A stretch of 64,000 nucleotides of DNA from Thermotoga sp. KOL6. Its GTDB lineage: Bacteria; Thermotogota; Thermotogae; Thermotogales; Thermotogaceae. Positions 45,507-53,914 of the stretch are shown here, in pieces. The notes under the pieces are model-generated. The model worked only from the letters and a program-made list of their open reading frames with translations. It made no database searches and was not told the DNA's origin. The DNA is taken from NCBI RefSeq assembly GCF_002866025.1, contig NZ_LNDE01000002.1, positions 372,001 to 436,000 of the forward strand, given 5' to 3'. The stretch's first letter is position 1. Every line of letters begins with the position of its first letter. Position numbers and translations under genes: made by a program.

Positions 45507-46711
45507 TCAACGATAGATTGAATGTTTTTGTGGTAATAACAGATTGTTTGAGATATGATGCTTTTCAAGGAATGGAAATAAAAAAGTATGGTAAAGTGAT
45601 AGAAAATGTGTATTCTTCGGCTCCTAGTACTTTCTTTGCCGTGCCGTCAATCTTAACGGGAACTCTACCGTTTCAGGTGATAAAGGATGCACGGATAAAC
45701 AGTGAGGCTTACACTTATCTCCCTCTCGTTGCATGGAAGTATGGGTATCAAACTCTATTTGTAACAGGAAATGTTGTAACTTCCCGGGCGTACGGCTACT
45801 ATATAAAGGAGGGAATATTCGAAGACTTTTTGAAAATCAGAAAATTACCTCCTAGTGATTTGGGGCTTCAGAAAGAAGGAAAAGTAAGAAAAGTAGTAAG
45901 GAATATTCTGAAAAGATATCCAAGGATTTTTTACATCGCGAAAATTACGTACCATCTGTTAAAGAAAGATCTAAAAAATCAAAACACAGCTTTTGAAAAC
46001 AAAATACGAACTGGAGTGATAATAGATTATTTATCAAAGCAGAAATTTTTATCCGAAAAGCCCATCTTTGGTTTTATTCACTTGATGGATACACACGCAC
46101 CTTATGGTTCTCCACACCTTCGAAAGCAAGATCTCAAGAAAGCCGCTAGGCTGGTAAGAAAACTTTATGGACATCCTACCCTTTTGAAAGAAAAAGAGAT
46201 AGAGCTGTTGAAATATTTCTATCAAACGGAAGTTGAGTATCTTGATGATGCTCTAGAAGAATTGTTAAATTTGATCGATAAAAAATTTAATCTTAAGCAA
46301 TCTGTTGTTATTGTAGTCTCTGATCATGGAGAAGCCTTTGGTGAGGGAGGGTATTTCACGCATCCTGATTTTGGTTTGATAAAGGAAATTTTGAAGGTTC
46401 CTTTGGTCATGTTTGGAAATGTTGGTGGTATAAAAGTCGTAGGGCAAGGTATTTTGCCAAGTTGGAAAATCCATGAGATTGTTCTCAAGATCTTTTCAGG
46501 GCAAAAGGAGATAACAGTCGAGCGCGAGAAAGAAGCTTTAGCTATTGGATACAAAAGAGAAGATAAAAAGTACAAAATAGTCAAGTATGCTAGAATCGCA
46601 AATGATAAAATTGTGGTGCAAGAGGATCTTGAAACAATCAACAGATTACTCATTGAAAAGAGAAGAGAGTATATGTTGAATAAATTAAGGCGCAAGTTAT
46701 CAAAACAATGA
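45503..46711 (+). CDS. sulfatase-fold enzyme, second copy type (alkaline phosphatase superfamily)
   Basis: A 402-residue protein with VFVVITDCLRYDAFQG, SSAPSTFFAVPSILTGTLP (nucleophile loop), FIHLMDTHAPYG, VIVVSDHGEAFGEGG. It shares the layout of the 36341 gene product but is only distantly similar. Again no C/S-x-P-x-R motif for formylglycine. A soluble phospho- or sulfo-transferase or hydrolase acting on a polysaccharide precursor is possible. ATG overlaps the stop of the flippase gene, and it is the last gene of the plus-strand sulfate run; a convergent glycosyltransferase gene ends 18 bases away. Confidence 0.85.
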   Translation: MINDRLNVFVVITDCLRYDAFQGMEIKKYGKVIENVYSSAPSTFFAVPSILTGTLPFQVIKDARINSEAYTYLPLVAWKYGYQTLFVTGNVVTSRAYGYYIKEGIFEDFLKIRKLPPSDLGLQKEGKVRKVVRNILKRYPRIFYIAKITYHLLKKDLKNQNTAFENKIRTGVIIDYLSKQKFLSEKPIFGFIHLMDTHAPYGSPHLRKQDLKKAARLVRKLYGHPTLLKEKEIELLKYFYQTEVEYLDDALEELLNLIDKKFNLKQSVVIVVSDHGEAFGEGGYFTHPDFGLIKEILKVPLVMFGNVGGIKVVGQGILPSWKIHEIVLKIFSGQKEITVEREKEALAIGYKREDKKYKIVKYARIANDKIVVQEDLETINRLLIEKRREYMLNKLRRKLSKQ

Positions 46712-46729
46712 TGTGAATCAATAATTGGA

Positions 46730-47920
46730 TCATTTTAGGAGTTCTCTATAAAGTTTTTCAAACCTCATAATATGATTTGATAAAGAGAACTTTTTCATAT
46801 TCTCTTTTAGTTCATACATTTTTTTAAACCACACGCCTTCATTATAATAATACCTTATAATAGCTAGCAGTTGTTCGTAGTTGTCAAAAATCAATGAATT
46901 ATCTCCAATTACTTCTGGAATGGCTCCCCAAGAACTTCCTATGGGGAGACAGCCGTTATAAAAGCCTTCTACCAGTACCCTTCCAAATGTTTCCTGTACT
47001 TGCGAGGGAAGAACCACAAAATGCGCTTCTTTGAAGAATTTTTCAACTTCTTCGAAAGGAATCCATCCAGTGATTTTTACTTTTCCACTTTTTATGAAAT
47101 TTTCAAGATCTGTTTCTAAAAAATTTCTCGCAGGGCCATCACCTACGAATATCAGTTGTAGATTTTCTCCCAAATCTTTATAAAGATCTTTATAACACGA
47201 AGCTAGAAGATGTACTCCTTTATACTTAGAAAGGGTACCAGCAAAGATCATTTTTTTTGGAAGTTCTTTCTTTTTCTTAGAAACAAGTTCCTCCCATAAT
47301 TCCTCCTCAAAATCTCTCCCAACTGTGTTGGGAATTACAACTTTTCTTGTTGAGATCTTTTTTCCGAACTTTTCCATAATAGTTTTAGAAGGGAAATGGA
47401 CAATATCACACTTTGAAAGTACATTATTAGTATATTGATACCAAAACGGAATAGGAAAACCTGAACTAGAAATACCTAAAATACCTAAAAGAAAGCTATC
47501 ATGAACGGATTGAATAATCTTTATCCTCCGTCTTTTTAAAATTCTATAAATTTTCTTCAAAGGGAATCCAACCACATTGTTGAGGTGAACGATTTGAGGT
47601 TTAAAATTATCAAGTTCATTCTCAAGAATCTTGATAAATTCTTCATGATACAAATCTAAAATCATCGAAAGGCGTACCAGAATACTTTTTAATTTTCTTT
47701 TTTGTCTCTTAGCAGTTTCGTACAACATCTTTGAAAGCTTCGGGACTTGCCTTCTAATAACAAGAACATGGTTTACTATTTCTGTTGTATTCTTTGTGTC
47801 TACTGTAAAAACAGCAACCTCATGTTTTCTAGCCATATTTTCAGCAAGAATTCTCAAGGAAATTGCTGCTCCTCCTTTTTCATGTGGGAAATAACGTTGA
47901 GAGAGATAGAGTATTCTCAC
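46730..47920 (-). CDS. glycosyltransferase, GT4-like
   Basis: About 396 residues, GT-B fold. N-terminal domain ILYLSQRYFPHEKGGAAISL; acceptor side IQSVHDSFLLGILGIS; donor domain KKMIFAGTLSKYKGVHLLA, QLIFVGDGPARNFLE, ITGWIPFEEVEKFF and the E-x7-E-like helix ETFGRVLVEGFYNGCLP. It begins at GTG 47920, 8 bases after AAGGAG. AT-rich like its neighbours. Last of five island genes reading leftwards from 52600 (sugar transferase, GT, Wzy, GT, GT). Confidence 0.9.
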   Translation of the reverse strand: MRILYLSQRYFPHEKGGAAISLRILAENMARKHEVAVFTVDTKNTTEIVNHVLVIRRQVPKLSKMLYETAKRQKRKLKSILVRLSMILDLYHEEFIKILENELDNFKPQIVHLNNVVGFPLKKIYRILKRRRIKIIQSVHDSFLLGILGISSSGFPIPFWYQYTNNVLSKCDIVHFPSKTIMEKFGKKISTRKVVIPNTVGRDFEEELWEELVSKKKKELPKKMIFAGTLSKYKGVHLLASCYKDLYKDLGENLQLIFVGDGPARNFLETDLENFIKSGKVKITGWIPFEEVEKFFKEAHFVVLPSQVQETFGRVLVEGFYNGCLPIGSSWGAIPEVIGDNSLIFDNYEQLLAIIRYYYNEGVWFKKMYELKENMKKFSLSNHIMRFEKLYRELLK

Positions 47921-48016
47921 AGTTATCACTCCTTGTTTGGTTCACTCCATGTCTTTTGAGTTTGGGATTCATATCTAAGTTAACAGGTAAAAATAATCTA
48001 TGGTTCTTATCTCATC

Positions 48017-49081
48017 TTACATTTGAAGGTCTTGCAAAATTTCTTGCATCTTTTTAACATAAGACTTGTAGTGAAAGACTCTCAAGAAAAATCTTCTAGC
48101 ATGGTTGCTGTAAAGTTTGATATTTTCTTTTATCCTCATCAATTGTTCGATCAAACTCCCATAATCTATTTCTTCAATGGAAATGATCTGGCCGGTTTTA
48201 CCAGATAATACAAATTCTGGAAAACTTCCAATGTTACTTGCAATAACTGGTGTTCCAAACATGTAAGCTTTGGGAAGCACACCGCTTTGAGTTGATCTTC
48301 GGTAAATGTTCCACACACAAAAACTCATTTTGTACGCTCGATTTATTTCTTCATTCGTGAGAGGTTTTCCGTGAGAGATTTTCAGAACTTTGTCTTCAAT
48401 CATTTTTTGTAGAATCTTATCTTTCTTCAGTAATTCACTTAAGTCAATGCGAGTAGCTACTTCGTACTTTATTTTTACACTTTGCTTGTACATGTATTTT
48501 ATCAAATTTATATATAGATCAAATGCGTGACCTTTTACAGCATGACCTATGTAGGAGAAAAATTCTTTTTTTGAAGGATCTATCTTTCCATTTGTTTCAT
48601 CATCGAAAAGGAGGGGTATTACCACAACATTTTTATTGTATTTGATATCTTTTCTTCTATAAAGATTCAAAGCGTAATTTGAAGGTACTATCACTAAATC
48701 TGAGAGTTTTAAGGTTTTTACAGAGAAGTGGTGAGCAACAGTTGCTTTTAGAGTTTGTTTGATGCCCTCTTTCAAGTAAGCTCTGAAACTTTCCCAAGGT
48801 TCGTGGTAAAGATAGATGATTTTCGTTCCTTTTTTCTTGAGCTTCTTACAAATTAAGTGATTTATCATCGAGACATTGGCAAGAAAAACTACATCAAAGT
48901 TCATTGAAGACAATTGTGGATACCATTCTATTGGTATTTCATGATCAGTTACTAGCTGCTTATACTCTTCATCCAGCCATAATACCACATCACAACCTGT
49001 TTCTTTGAACAACTTTGCATAAGCGATCATGTGTGACAGATGGCCTGGTGAAAATTTGAAAGATGAAACTGCTACTTTCAC
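48017..49081 (-). CDS. glycosyltransferase, GT4-like
   Basis: About 354 residues. N-terminal domain VAVSSFKFSPGHLSHMIAYAK (start, split as VAVSSFKFSPG and HMIAYAK) and YLYHEPWESFRAYLKEG; donor domain SYIGHAVKGHAFDLYINLIK, MSFCVWNIYRRSTQSGVLPK and AYMFGTPVIASNIGSFPEFV with a GT4-like loop. The GTG at 49081 is 6 bases after GAGGTG; an earlier in-frame GTG at 49090 is fused to it. Sugar specificity unknown. It follows the Wzy gene by 13 bases. Confidence 0.85.
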   Translation of the reverse strand: MKVAVSSFKFSPGHLSHMIAYAKLFKETGCDVVLWLDEEYKQLVTDHEIPIEWYPQLSSMNFDVVFLANVSMINHLICKKLKKKGTKIIYLYHEPWESFRAYLKEGIKQTLKATVAHHFSVKTLKLSDLVIVPSNYALNLYRRKDIKYNKNVVVIPLLFDDETNGKIDPSKKEFFSYIGHAVKGHAFDLYINLIKYMYKQSVKIKYEVATRIDLSELLKKDKILQKMIEDKVLKISHGKPLTNEEINRAYKMSFCVWNIYRRSTQSGVLPKAYMFGTPVIASNIGSFPEFVLSGKTGQIISIEEIDYGSLIEQLMRIKENIKLYSNHARRFFLRVFHYKSYVKKMQEILQDLQM

Positions 49082-49094
49082 TTTTCTCACCTCA

Positions 49095-50285
49095 TTATAG
49101 AATGGAGATCACTATCAGTAACCACAAATGTCTCCAATGCAAGCTATCAATGAAAAAGGAATTTACCAACTGACCAATAAGGACAGGTATGAAGAATTTT
49201 CTGTAACTTGATTTTAAAGCATATCTTGACACCAAAACGAGGAATACAACGAATGTTGATATTCCTATCAAACCTCTTTCACCTATATATCTTGCAAACA
49301 GAGAATGTGTAGCCATCCTGGAAAAGTTTTCGTAGTTACCTGGTCCTACTCCAAAAAATAAGCTAAGAACACTGTAATTCATTATATCTACGAACTCTTT
49401 CTGAGCAGAAAAACGGCCAGTATCATAGGATTTAAGTCCCGTTCTGTTGATGAAAAAATCATATAGATTCACACCCAGTATATTTATCTGCGTAGATACT
49501 TGAAAGAAAATCATCAGGAGTATAAGGACAATCACAAAAAAACCGGCAATCTTTCCTCTTGATCTTGGCTCACCAATCAATCCAAAGATTAAAAACAGCA
49601 TGGAAAAAAAGAGATTCAACCATGCAGCCCTTGAGAATGTTAAAATCACACCTCCACTGAAGAAAATAAACAGTAATAAATGTTGTATGCTCTTTTCACG
49701 TTCTTTGAAAAACATATAGAGATAATAAATACCAGCCGGTATTAAAAAAGGACCAAGAACGTTGGGATCTTTGAAGAAGCCTTTTAATCTGATACCGAAT
49801 CTTATTATCTCTGTTCCCAAAAGAGTTGTTCTACCTGTAACATATGCAAACAATCCTGCCATTATGTTTACAGCACCTGCAACTGCCCATGCTTTCATCA
49901 AAGAACTGAGTAGGTGATCTTTATTAACGATTTTCTTAACGTGAAAACCCAATGAAGATAAAACGAAAAAGAAGATAAAAAGGTATGTATCTATGGTGAA
50001 AAACCTGAGGTTGAAAAAACCCTGAATTATTCCGAAGTAAGCTGAGATGGTCATGGGAACGAACAAAAGAAGAAAGAGAATCATAATCCTCCAGGTTGTT
50101 GAAAACCCAATCAACATCATAGGAGCCATTATAGTGAACATGATCTCCGCTGGACTCGGTTCTATGAAAACAAAACCGCTCAGAAACACATAGAGTACAA
50201 CAAACACAAAATAAACTCTCGCTATAAATTTGTCGTTTAGCGAATATCTTCTCTCAATAGAAAAACTGCTCACCAATTTTCTCAC
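49095..50285 (-). CDS. O-antigen polymerase/ligase-like membrane protein (Wzy/WaaL type)
   Basis: A 396-residue membrane protein with about ten segments and one large loop. The C-terminal half shows the Wzy_C-like pattern: FSRAAWLNLFFSMLFLIFGL before the large loop, then FGVGPGNYENFSRMATHSLF after it, with conserved Arg, Gly and His. It should join flipped repeat units or ligate a chain on the outer face. GTG at 50285 overlaps the stop of the upstream glycosyltransferase gene. Together with the flippase at 44013 it makes a Wzx/Wzy pathway; no Wzz/Wzc chain-length gene is in the window. Confidence 0.88.
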   Translation of the reverse strand: MRKLVSSFSIERRYSLNDKFIARVYFVFVVLYVFLSGFVFIEPSPAEIMFTIMAPMMLIGFSTTWRIMILFLLLFVPMTISAYFGIIQGFFNLRFFTIDTYLFIFFFVLSSLGFHVKKIVNKDHLLSSLMKAWAVAGAVNIMAGLFAYVTGRTTLLGTEIIRFGIRLKGFFKDPNVLGPFLIPAGIYYLYMFFKEREKSIQHLLLFIFFSGGVILTFSRAAWLNLFFSMLFLIFGLIGEPRSRGKIAGFFVIVLILLMIFFQVSTQINILGVNLYDFFINRTGLKSYDTGRFSAQKEFVDIMNYSVLSLFFGVGPGNYENFSRMATHSLFARYIGERGLIGISTFVVFLVLVSRYALKSSYRKFFIPVLIGQLVNSFFIDSLHWRHLWLLIVISIL

Positions 50286-51373
50286 TTCCTGTAAAGTTCT
50301 GCGTAATTCTTTATAAATACTTCGTAAGACGGTTTTGGAAGTTTATCTTTGTTCGGATCGTCCAGCATTTTTATAACTCCTTCTATCAATTCTTCGTTTC
50401 GATGACACGTTTTACTCACCATCTCCCCCACGCATCCCACGTCAGTACTTACAATGGGGATCCCCTGATTCATTGCTTCTAAGACAACAAGAGGCATACC
50501 CTCGCTGTTTGAAGTTAAAAGAAACACATCGAAATCTGCCATGAGTTTTGGAGCATCTTTTCTAAACGGAAGAAAGAAAACTTTATTCCTCATTTGAGAG
50601 TTTCTTTTCAGGAATTCTTCAACTTTCTTTCCATAGTAATCCTCTACAACACTACCACCTATCCAGACAAAAACAACGTCGTTTCTTCTTTCCAAGACAC
50701 CTTTCGCTACTTCAAGGAACCTGATTGGATTTTTTGGTGGGTCGAGCCTCGCCACATTTCCTACTATTTTGACATTTTCTGGTAAGTTCAATTCTTTTCT
50801 CAGTAATCCTTTAGGTGCCGGCGGCTCTGGTATTATAGCGTTTGGAATTATGACGTATTGATTCTCGTTTCCTATCTTCCATACTTTTGCTTTTTCTTTC
50901 TCTCTTTTACAAAGAAAGACAAGAAAGTCACAGTACTTGGCCACGATTCTTTCGGACAAGATGAGCAATCTCTTCTTGATGCCACTATATTGCTCAATAC
51001 CCCAAAAGCCGTGATAAGTGTGTACGATCTTCTTCACACCGCATTTTCTGGCCGCGATCCTTCCTAAGATTCCTGCTTTCGAGGAGTGAGTGTGTACTAT
51101 ATCATAGTTTCCTTCCTTTATCAGCTTTTTTATCTCTTTGTATGCCTTCATGTCATTTAAGGGAGATATTTCTCTGACGAGATGTTCTATTATATGCACT
51201 TTCACACCTATTTTCTTAAGCTCCGGAATCAACATACCATTTTCTGAGCCGCATGCCACTTCTACCTCGAATTCGTCCGAATGATATTTTTTCAGACCGT
51301 AAACTATAGAATAAAGGACCTTCTGACCGCCTGCCCAATCTGAACGTGTGATCAACTGAAGCACCCGTTTCAT
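50282..51373 (-). CDS. glycosyltransferase, GT4 family
   Basis: A 363-residue GT-B enzyme. N-terminal: LQLITRSDWAGGQKVLYSI (Gly-Gly loop), IVHTHSSKAGILGRIAAR, VHTYHGFWGIEQY; donor domain: VKIVGNVARLDPPKNPIRFL, FVWIGGSVVEDYYG, and SEGMPLVVLEAMNQGIPIVS with the E-x7-E motif. It most resembles enzymes transferring hexoses onto the lipid-linked first sugar. ATG directly after the end of the initiating sugar transferase gene, so the two are co-translated. Confidence 0.93.
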   Translation of the reverse strand: MKRVLQLITRSDWAGGQKVLYSIVYGLKKYHSDEFEVEVACGSENGMLIPELKKIGVKVHIIEHLVREISPLNDMKAYKEIKKLIKEGNYDIVHTHSSKAGILGRIAARKCGVKKIVHTYHGFWGIEQYSGIKKRLLILSERIVAKYCDFLVFLCKREKEKAKVWKIGNENQYVIIPNAIIPEPPAPKGLLRKELNLPENVKIVGNVARLDPPKNPIRFLEVAKGVLERRNDVVFVWIGGSVVEDYYGKKVEEFLKRNSQMRNKVFFLPFRKDAPKLMADFDVFLLTSNSEGMPLVVLEAMNQGIPIVSTDVGCVGEMVSKTCHRNEELIEGVIKMLDDPNKDKLPKPSYEVFIKNYAELYRK

Positions 51374-52600
51374 TCACCTCGCTCCTCTTCTCCACAACAC
51401 GGCTTCAATTGTTTGAAGAACAATCCTCAAATCTAGGAGGATATTCCTATTTTTTATATACCACAAGTCATAGCTGAGTTTTTGCTTTGCCTCTTCCAGA
51501 TTGGAAGAGTACTTGTACATGAGTTGCGCCCAACCGGTGATACCGGGTTTCACCTTGTGGCGAAGATAATAAAAAGGTATGTTTCTTTTGAACATTTTCA
51601 CAAAGTCAACCTGCTCTGGTCGAGGTCCGACAACGCTCATTTCTCCTCTGAGGACGTGCACAAACTGAAGCACTTCGTCCAATCTAAAGGGTCTTATGAT
51701 CTTTCCTACCTTCAATATCCTATCTTTTTCTTGATCTGCAAACTTCGGCTGATTTGTACGAGTTTTTTTCATACTTCTAAATTTTATCATTGTGAACGTC
51801 TCCTCGTTTTTCCCTACTCTTTCCTGCCTGAAAATTATTGGTCTTCCGTCTTCCAGGTATATCATTATAGCAACGATCAACATTATGGGAGAGAAAACAA
51901 CGAGGGCAACAATCGAGATGAAGACGTCCAGAATTCTTTTTGCAGGTGAATCGTCTCTCACGCTATCGAAGACGACCTTGTAATATTCTTCAAACTTTTC
52001 AATCACTTCTACGGGAATTCTTTTCAGAGTCCTTTCGACGAGGTTCGGTAAATATTCGATGTTCTTCGCCCCTGAGTTTTTCGCTATATCCTCGAAATCA
52101 GGATCTGTGATGAGTACCAGATCGTACTCTTTCACGTGTGCTTTCAAAGTTTCAAGAGATGGGTTCAAATAGTCTGCGAATCGATACTTTCCAAAAGTTT
52201 TCTTCTCTATTTCTTCCAAAATGTGTTCTACTTCTTCTTTTTTTCCAAGAACCAGAACATTTTTGGAAGACACACTCCTTGTGAAAAGCTTGCTGAAAAG
52301 AAAATTGAAAGGTGGAATAAGGAGAGAGGCTATCAGAAAATTTCCAAGGAAGTTATAATGCGATATGGTGTTTCCAAATAAGGGATAGAAAAAAAAGATG
52401 GGAACGAAGGAAAACAGAACACCCACAGCAGCCCTGACAAGCTGCTCGTTGTAGCTCTGTAAATTCTCCGGATCGTACAATCTAAAGGCGAAGAAAGAAA
52501 GTATCATACTGCAGGAAAACAGAAAGGCTATATACCAATTAAAAAAGAGGAGGTTCAAAGAGAAGACCAAAAGAAAATCCAGTAAAATGATGCTGTTCAA
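51374..52600 (-). CDS. polyprenyl-phosphate sugar-1-phosphate transferase (WcaJ/PglC type)
   Basis: Starts lipid-linked repeat-unit synthesis by moving a sugar-1-phosphate from a UDP-sugar to undecaprenyl phosphate. The 408 residues have four N-terminal membrane helices, a soluble Rossmann-like middle (KNVLVLGKKEEVEHIL) and the C-terminal catalytic domain with membrane re-entrant helix: KRILDVFISIVALVVFSPIM, IFRQERVGKNEETFTMIKFR (split: FRQERVGKNE, MIKFRSM), VVGPRPEQ and KPGITGWAQ. TTG start after GGGGAGGG. First gene of the minus-strand export unit 52600-46730. Confidence 0.95.
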   Translation of the reverse strand: MNSIILLDFLLVFSLNLLFFNWYIAFLFSCSMILSFFAFRLYDPENLQSYNEQLVRAAVGVLFSFVPIFFFYPLFGNTISHYNFLGNFLIASLLIPPFNFLFSKLFTRSVSSKNVLVLGKKEEVEHILEEIEKKTFGKYRFADYLNPSLETLKAHVKEYDLVLITDPDFEDIAKNSGAKNIEYLPNLVERTLKRIPVEVIEKFEEYYKVVFDSVRDDSPAKRILDVFISIVALVVFSPIMLIVAIMIYLEDGRPIIFRQERVGKNEETFTMIKFRSMKKTRTNQPKFADQEKDRILKVGKIIRPFRLDEVLQFVHVLRGEMSVVGPRPEQVDFVKMFKRNIPFYYLRHKVKPGITGWAQLMYKYSSNLEEAKQKLSYDLWYIKNRNILLDLRIVLQTIEAVLWRRGAR

Positions 52601-52633
52601 AACATCCCTCCCCTTTGAAAAATTTAAGAATTT

Positions 52634-53041
52634 TTATAAGCGAAAATAGACATTTAGACACTTTTGTGCGTATTTTGGATCCGTTGCATATCCTAACTCT
52701 TGAAGAAGCTCAAAGTATCTCTCAGGATTCGCTCGCATTTTCCAAGCTCTATTATAACACTCTTTTATCAAAACAAGGTAGGCTATCATGCTGTTTTCTG
52801 GGCAGTCGAAAACCTGAAACACGTCGTGTATCTCTATCCCATTGAATTCTTTTGTTTTTGCTTTCACACCACCAGCGAGCCACGGAAGTTTCTTTATCCC
52901 AAAGAGATTGTTCCCCACAACGTGTTTTCCCCAACCTGTCTCCAATGCGGATTGGGCAAGGAGTATCTTCGGATCCATTTCGATGAGTCTTCCAAGTAGA
53001 ATGGCAGTCTGAGAAAATTTGTTCAGAAATTTCTCTTTCAT
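52634..53041 (-). CDS. glucosaminidase-domain cell-wall hydrolase (FlgJ/LytG-like)
   Basis: A 135-residue single-domain protein. [20 protein letters not shown] contains the catalytic Glu (LETGWGKH), followed by NNLFGIKK and [15 protein letters not shown] with the usual Tyr-Ala region near the end. This is the peptidoglycan glucosaminidase fold of FlgJ, LytG and AcmA. It lacks a signal peptide or anchor, so export is unclear; phage-type holin-assisted release or cytoplasmic remodelling is possible. A hairpin with T-run lies between it and the upstream gene. ATG after GGAGGTGAAGGA. Confidence 0.85.
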   Translation of the reverse strand: MKEKFLNKFSQTAILLGRLIEMDPKILLAQSALETGWGKHVVGNNLFGIKKLPWLAGGVKAKTKEFNGIEIHDVFQVFDCPENSMIAYLVLIKECYNRAWKMRANPERYFELLQELGYATDPKYAQKCLNVYFRL

Positions 53042-53057
53042 TCCTTCACCTCCTCCA

Positions 53058-53084
53058 CATAAAAGAGCGGGGGAATCCCCCCGC
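53058..53084 (-). terminator. terminator or attenuator before glucosaminidase gene
   Basis: On the minus strand, stem GCGGGGG / CCCCCGC with a 3-4-base loop (53084-53067) followed by TCTTTTATG. It lies between the sigma-like gene and the ribosome site of the glucosaminidase gene, so it may end or reduce transcription within the operon. Confidence 0.6.
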
Positions 53085-53087
53085 CCT

Positions 53088-53447
53088 TCAGATATTTTCG
53101 AAGTCTTTCAGTTCGTAGGGTTTTTGCAGGTACTCCGACTTGAGAATTTTAAAAGGAGTATTTTTACACCACGGAGCGTTTCTCCCTGCAATGATATCGT
53201 TCATTTTCCTGTCCACCGTGCATTTGAAATGTGCTATGAAGTTTCCTTTCTCTTTCTTCCACGTTTTGCACGCGTAGCAAAACAAGTAGCAGATTGTCTG
53301 GTACAAATCTTCGAAAGATAGAAGTTTGTATTTGTATTTTTTGAAGAAGTGAAACGTCTTTTTCAATATCTCGTCGTGATATTTTTCAAAGAGTTCTCCC
53401 ATGGAGAGTTCTTCATCTGATCGTTTTTTTAGACTCTGTCTAGCCAC
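53088..53447 (-). CDS. sigma-70 region 2-like small protein
   Basis: A 119-residue protein. [18 protein letters not shown], then [20 protein letters not shown] and [17 protein letters not shown] follow the helix pattern of sigma factor region 2 (in sigma factors: core binding then -10 contact). No region 4 (DNA-binding) domain is present, so it would need a partner or is a degenerate sigma. It could also be a phage-type late regulator. GTG start is assumed; an ATG further in (MGELFEKY) is an alternative. It overlaps the small gene upstream by 8 bases. Confidence 0.6.
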   Translation of the reverse strand: MARQSLKKRSDEELSMGELFEKYHDEILKKTFHFFKKYKYKLLSFEDLYQTICYLFCYACKTWKKEKGNFIAHFKCTVDRKMNDIIAGRNAPWCKNTPFKILKSEYLQKPYELKDFENI

Positions 53448-53694
53448 GTTTCCACACCCGATCGTTGAAGAAATCCACGATGAAATCTATCGCATAGTCG
53501 AGTATGTGTTCCAGTATCTCTTCACTTCCAGGAAAATCAACTCCGAACTCTTCGAACAAACTGAGAACGATTTCTTTCACCTCTTCTTTTTTGTTCTCAC
53601 CGTCTCCTGGCCTCTCCACCAGAGAGATAGTAAGAGGAAGAAAGTCTTTCAAAACGGGAAGAAGAGTAGTCATCTCAGCATCATCCTTTCTCAT
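53440..53694 (-). CDS. small acidic protein of unknown function
   Basis: An 84-residue protein. No family was recognised. It has two parts: a hydrophobic beginning (TLLPVLKDFLPLTISLVE) and acidic helices with ILEHILDYAIDFIVDFFNDR. The ATG overlaps the stop of the DUF2922 gene (ATGA), so translation is coupled; an in-frame ATG eight codons in is possible. Its place in the DUF1659-DUF2922 operon suggests a joint role. In Firmicutes a small YvrJ-type protein often occupies this position, but similarity is not visible. Confidence 0.6.
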   Translation of the reverse strand: MRKDDAEMTTLLPVLKDFLPLTISLVERPGDGENKKEEVKEIVLSLFEEFGVDFPGSEEILEHILDYAIDFIVDFFNDRVWKRG

Positions 53695-53900
53695 TGAATG
53701 AGATCGAAGAACTCGTTGGAGTTCGTTTCCACTACGACCGCCCTGTCGATGGCGTATCCTTCCAAAACCTTGGCATCCAAAAGTGACTGCATTGCAGATT
53801 GCACTTGATCAGCTGTCAAACCATCGATTGGGTCGGCAACGGTGATTCTTCTTCTCTTTCCTTCAGCTTCGTTGTAGAAATCAAGGTAGAGTCTCTTCAT
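53691..53900 (-). CDS. DUF2922 family protein
   Basis: A 69-residue protein: LYLDFYNEAEGKRRRITVAD, then ADQVQSAMQSLLDAKVL and IDRAVVVETNSNEFFDL, which fits the DUF2922 pattern (conserved A-V-Q-x-A-M region and E-ending strand). Function unknown. In Firmicutes it is usually encoded beside DUF1659, as here. ATG after GGAGGTGAAGTGGG. Confidence 0.8.
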   Translation of the reverse strand: MKRLYLDFYNEAEGKRRRITVADPIDGLTADQVQSAMQSLLDAKVLEGYAIDRAVVVETNSNEFFDLIQ

Positions 53901-53914
53901 CCCACTTCACCTCC

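Noticed and set aside
33452-52600. CRISPR array in the AT-rich island
   Set aside because: No regularly spaced direct repeats of 25-40 bases were found anywhere in the window.
33452-52600. Insertion sequence or integrase as the source of the island
   Set aside because: No transposase, integrase or long terminal inverted repeats were seen, so the way of transfer remains open.
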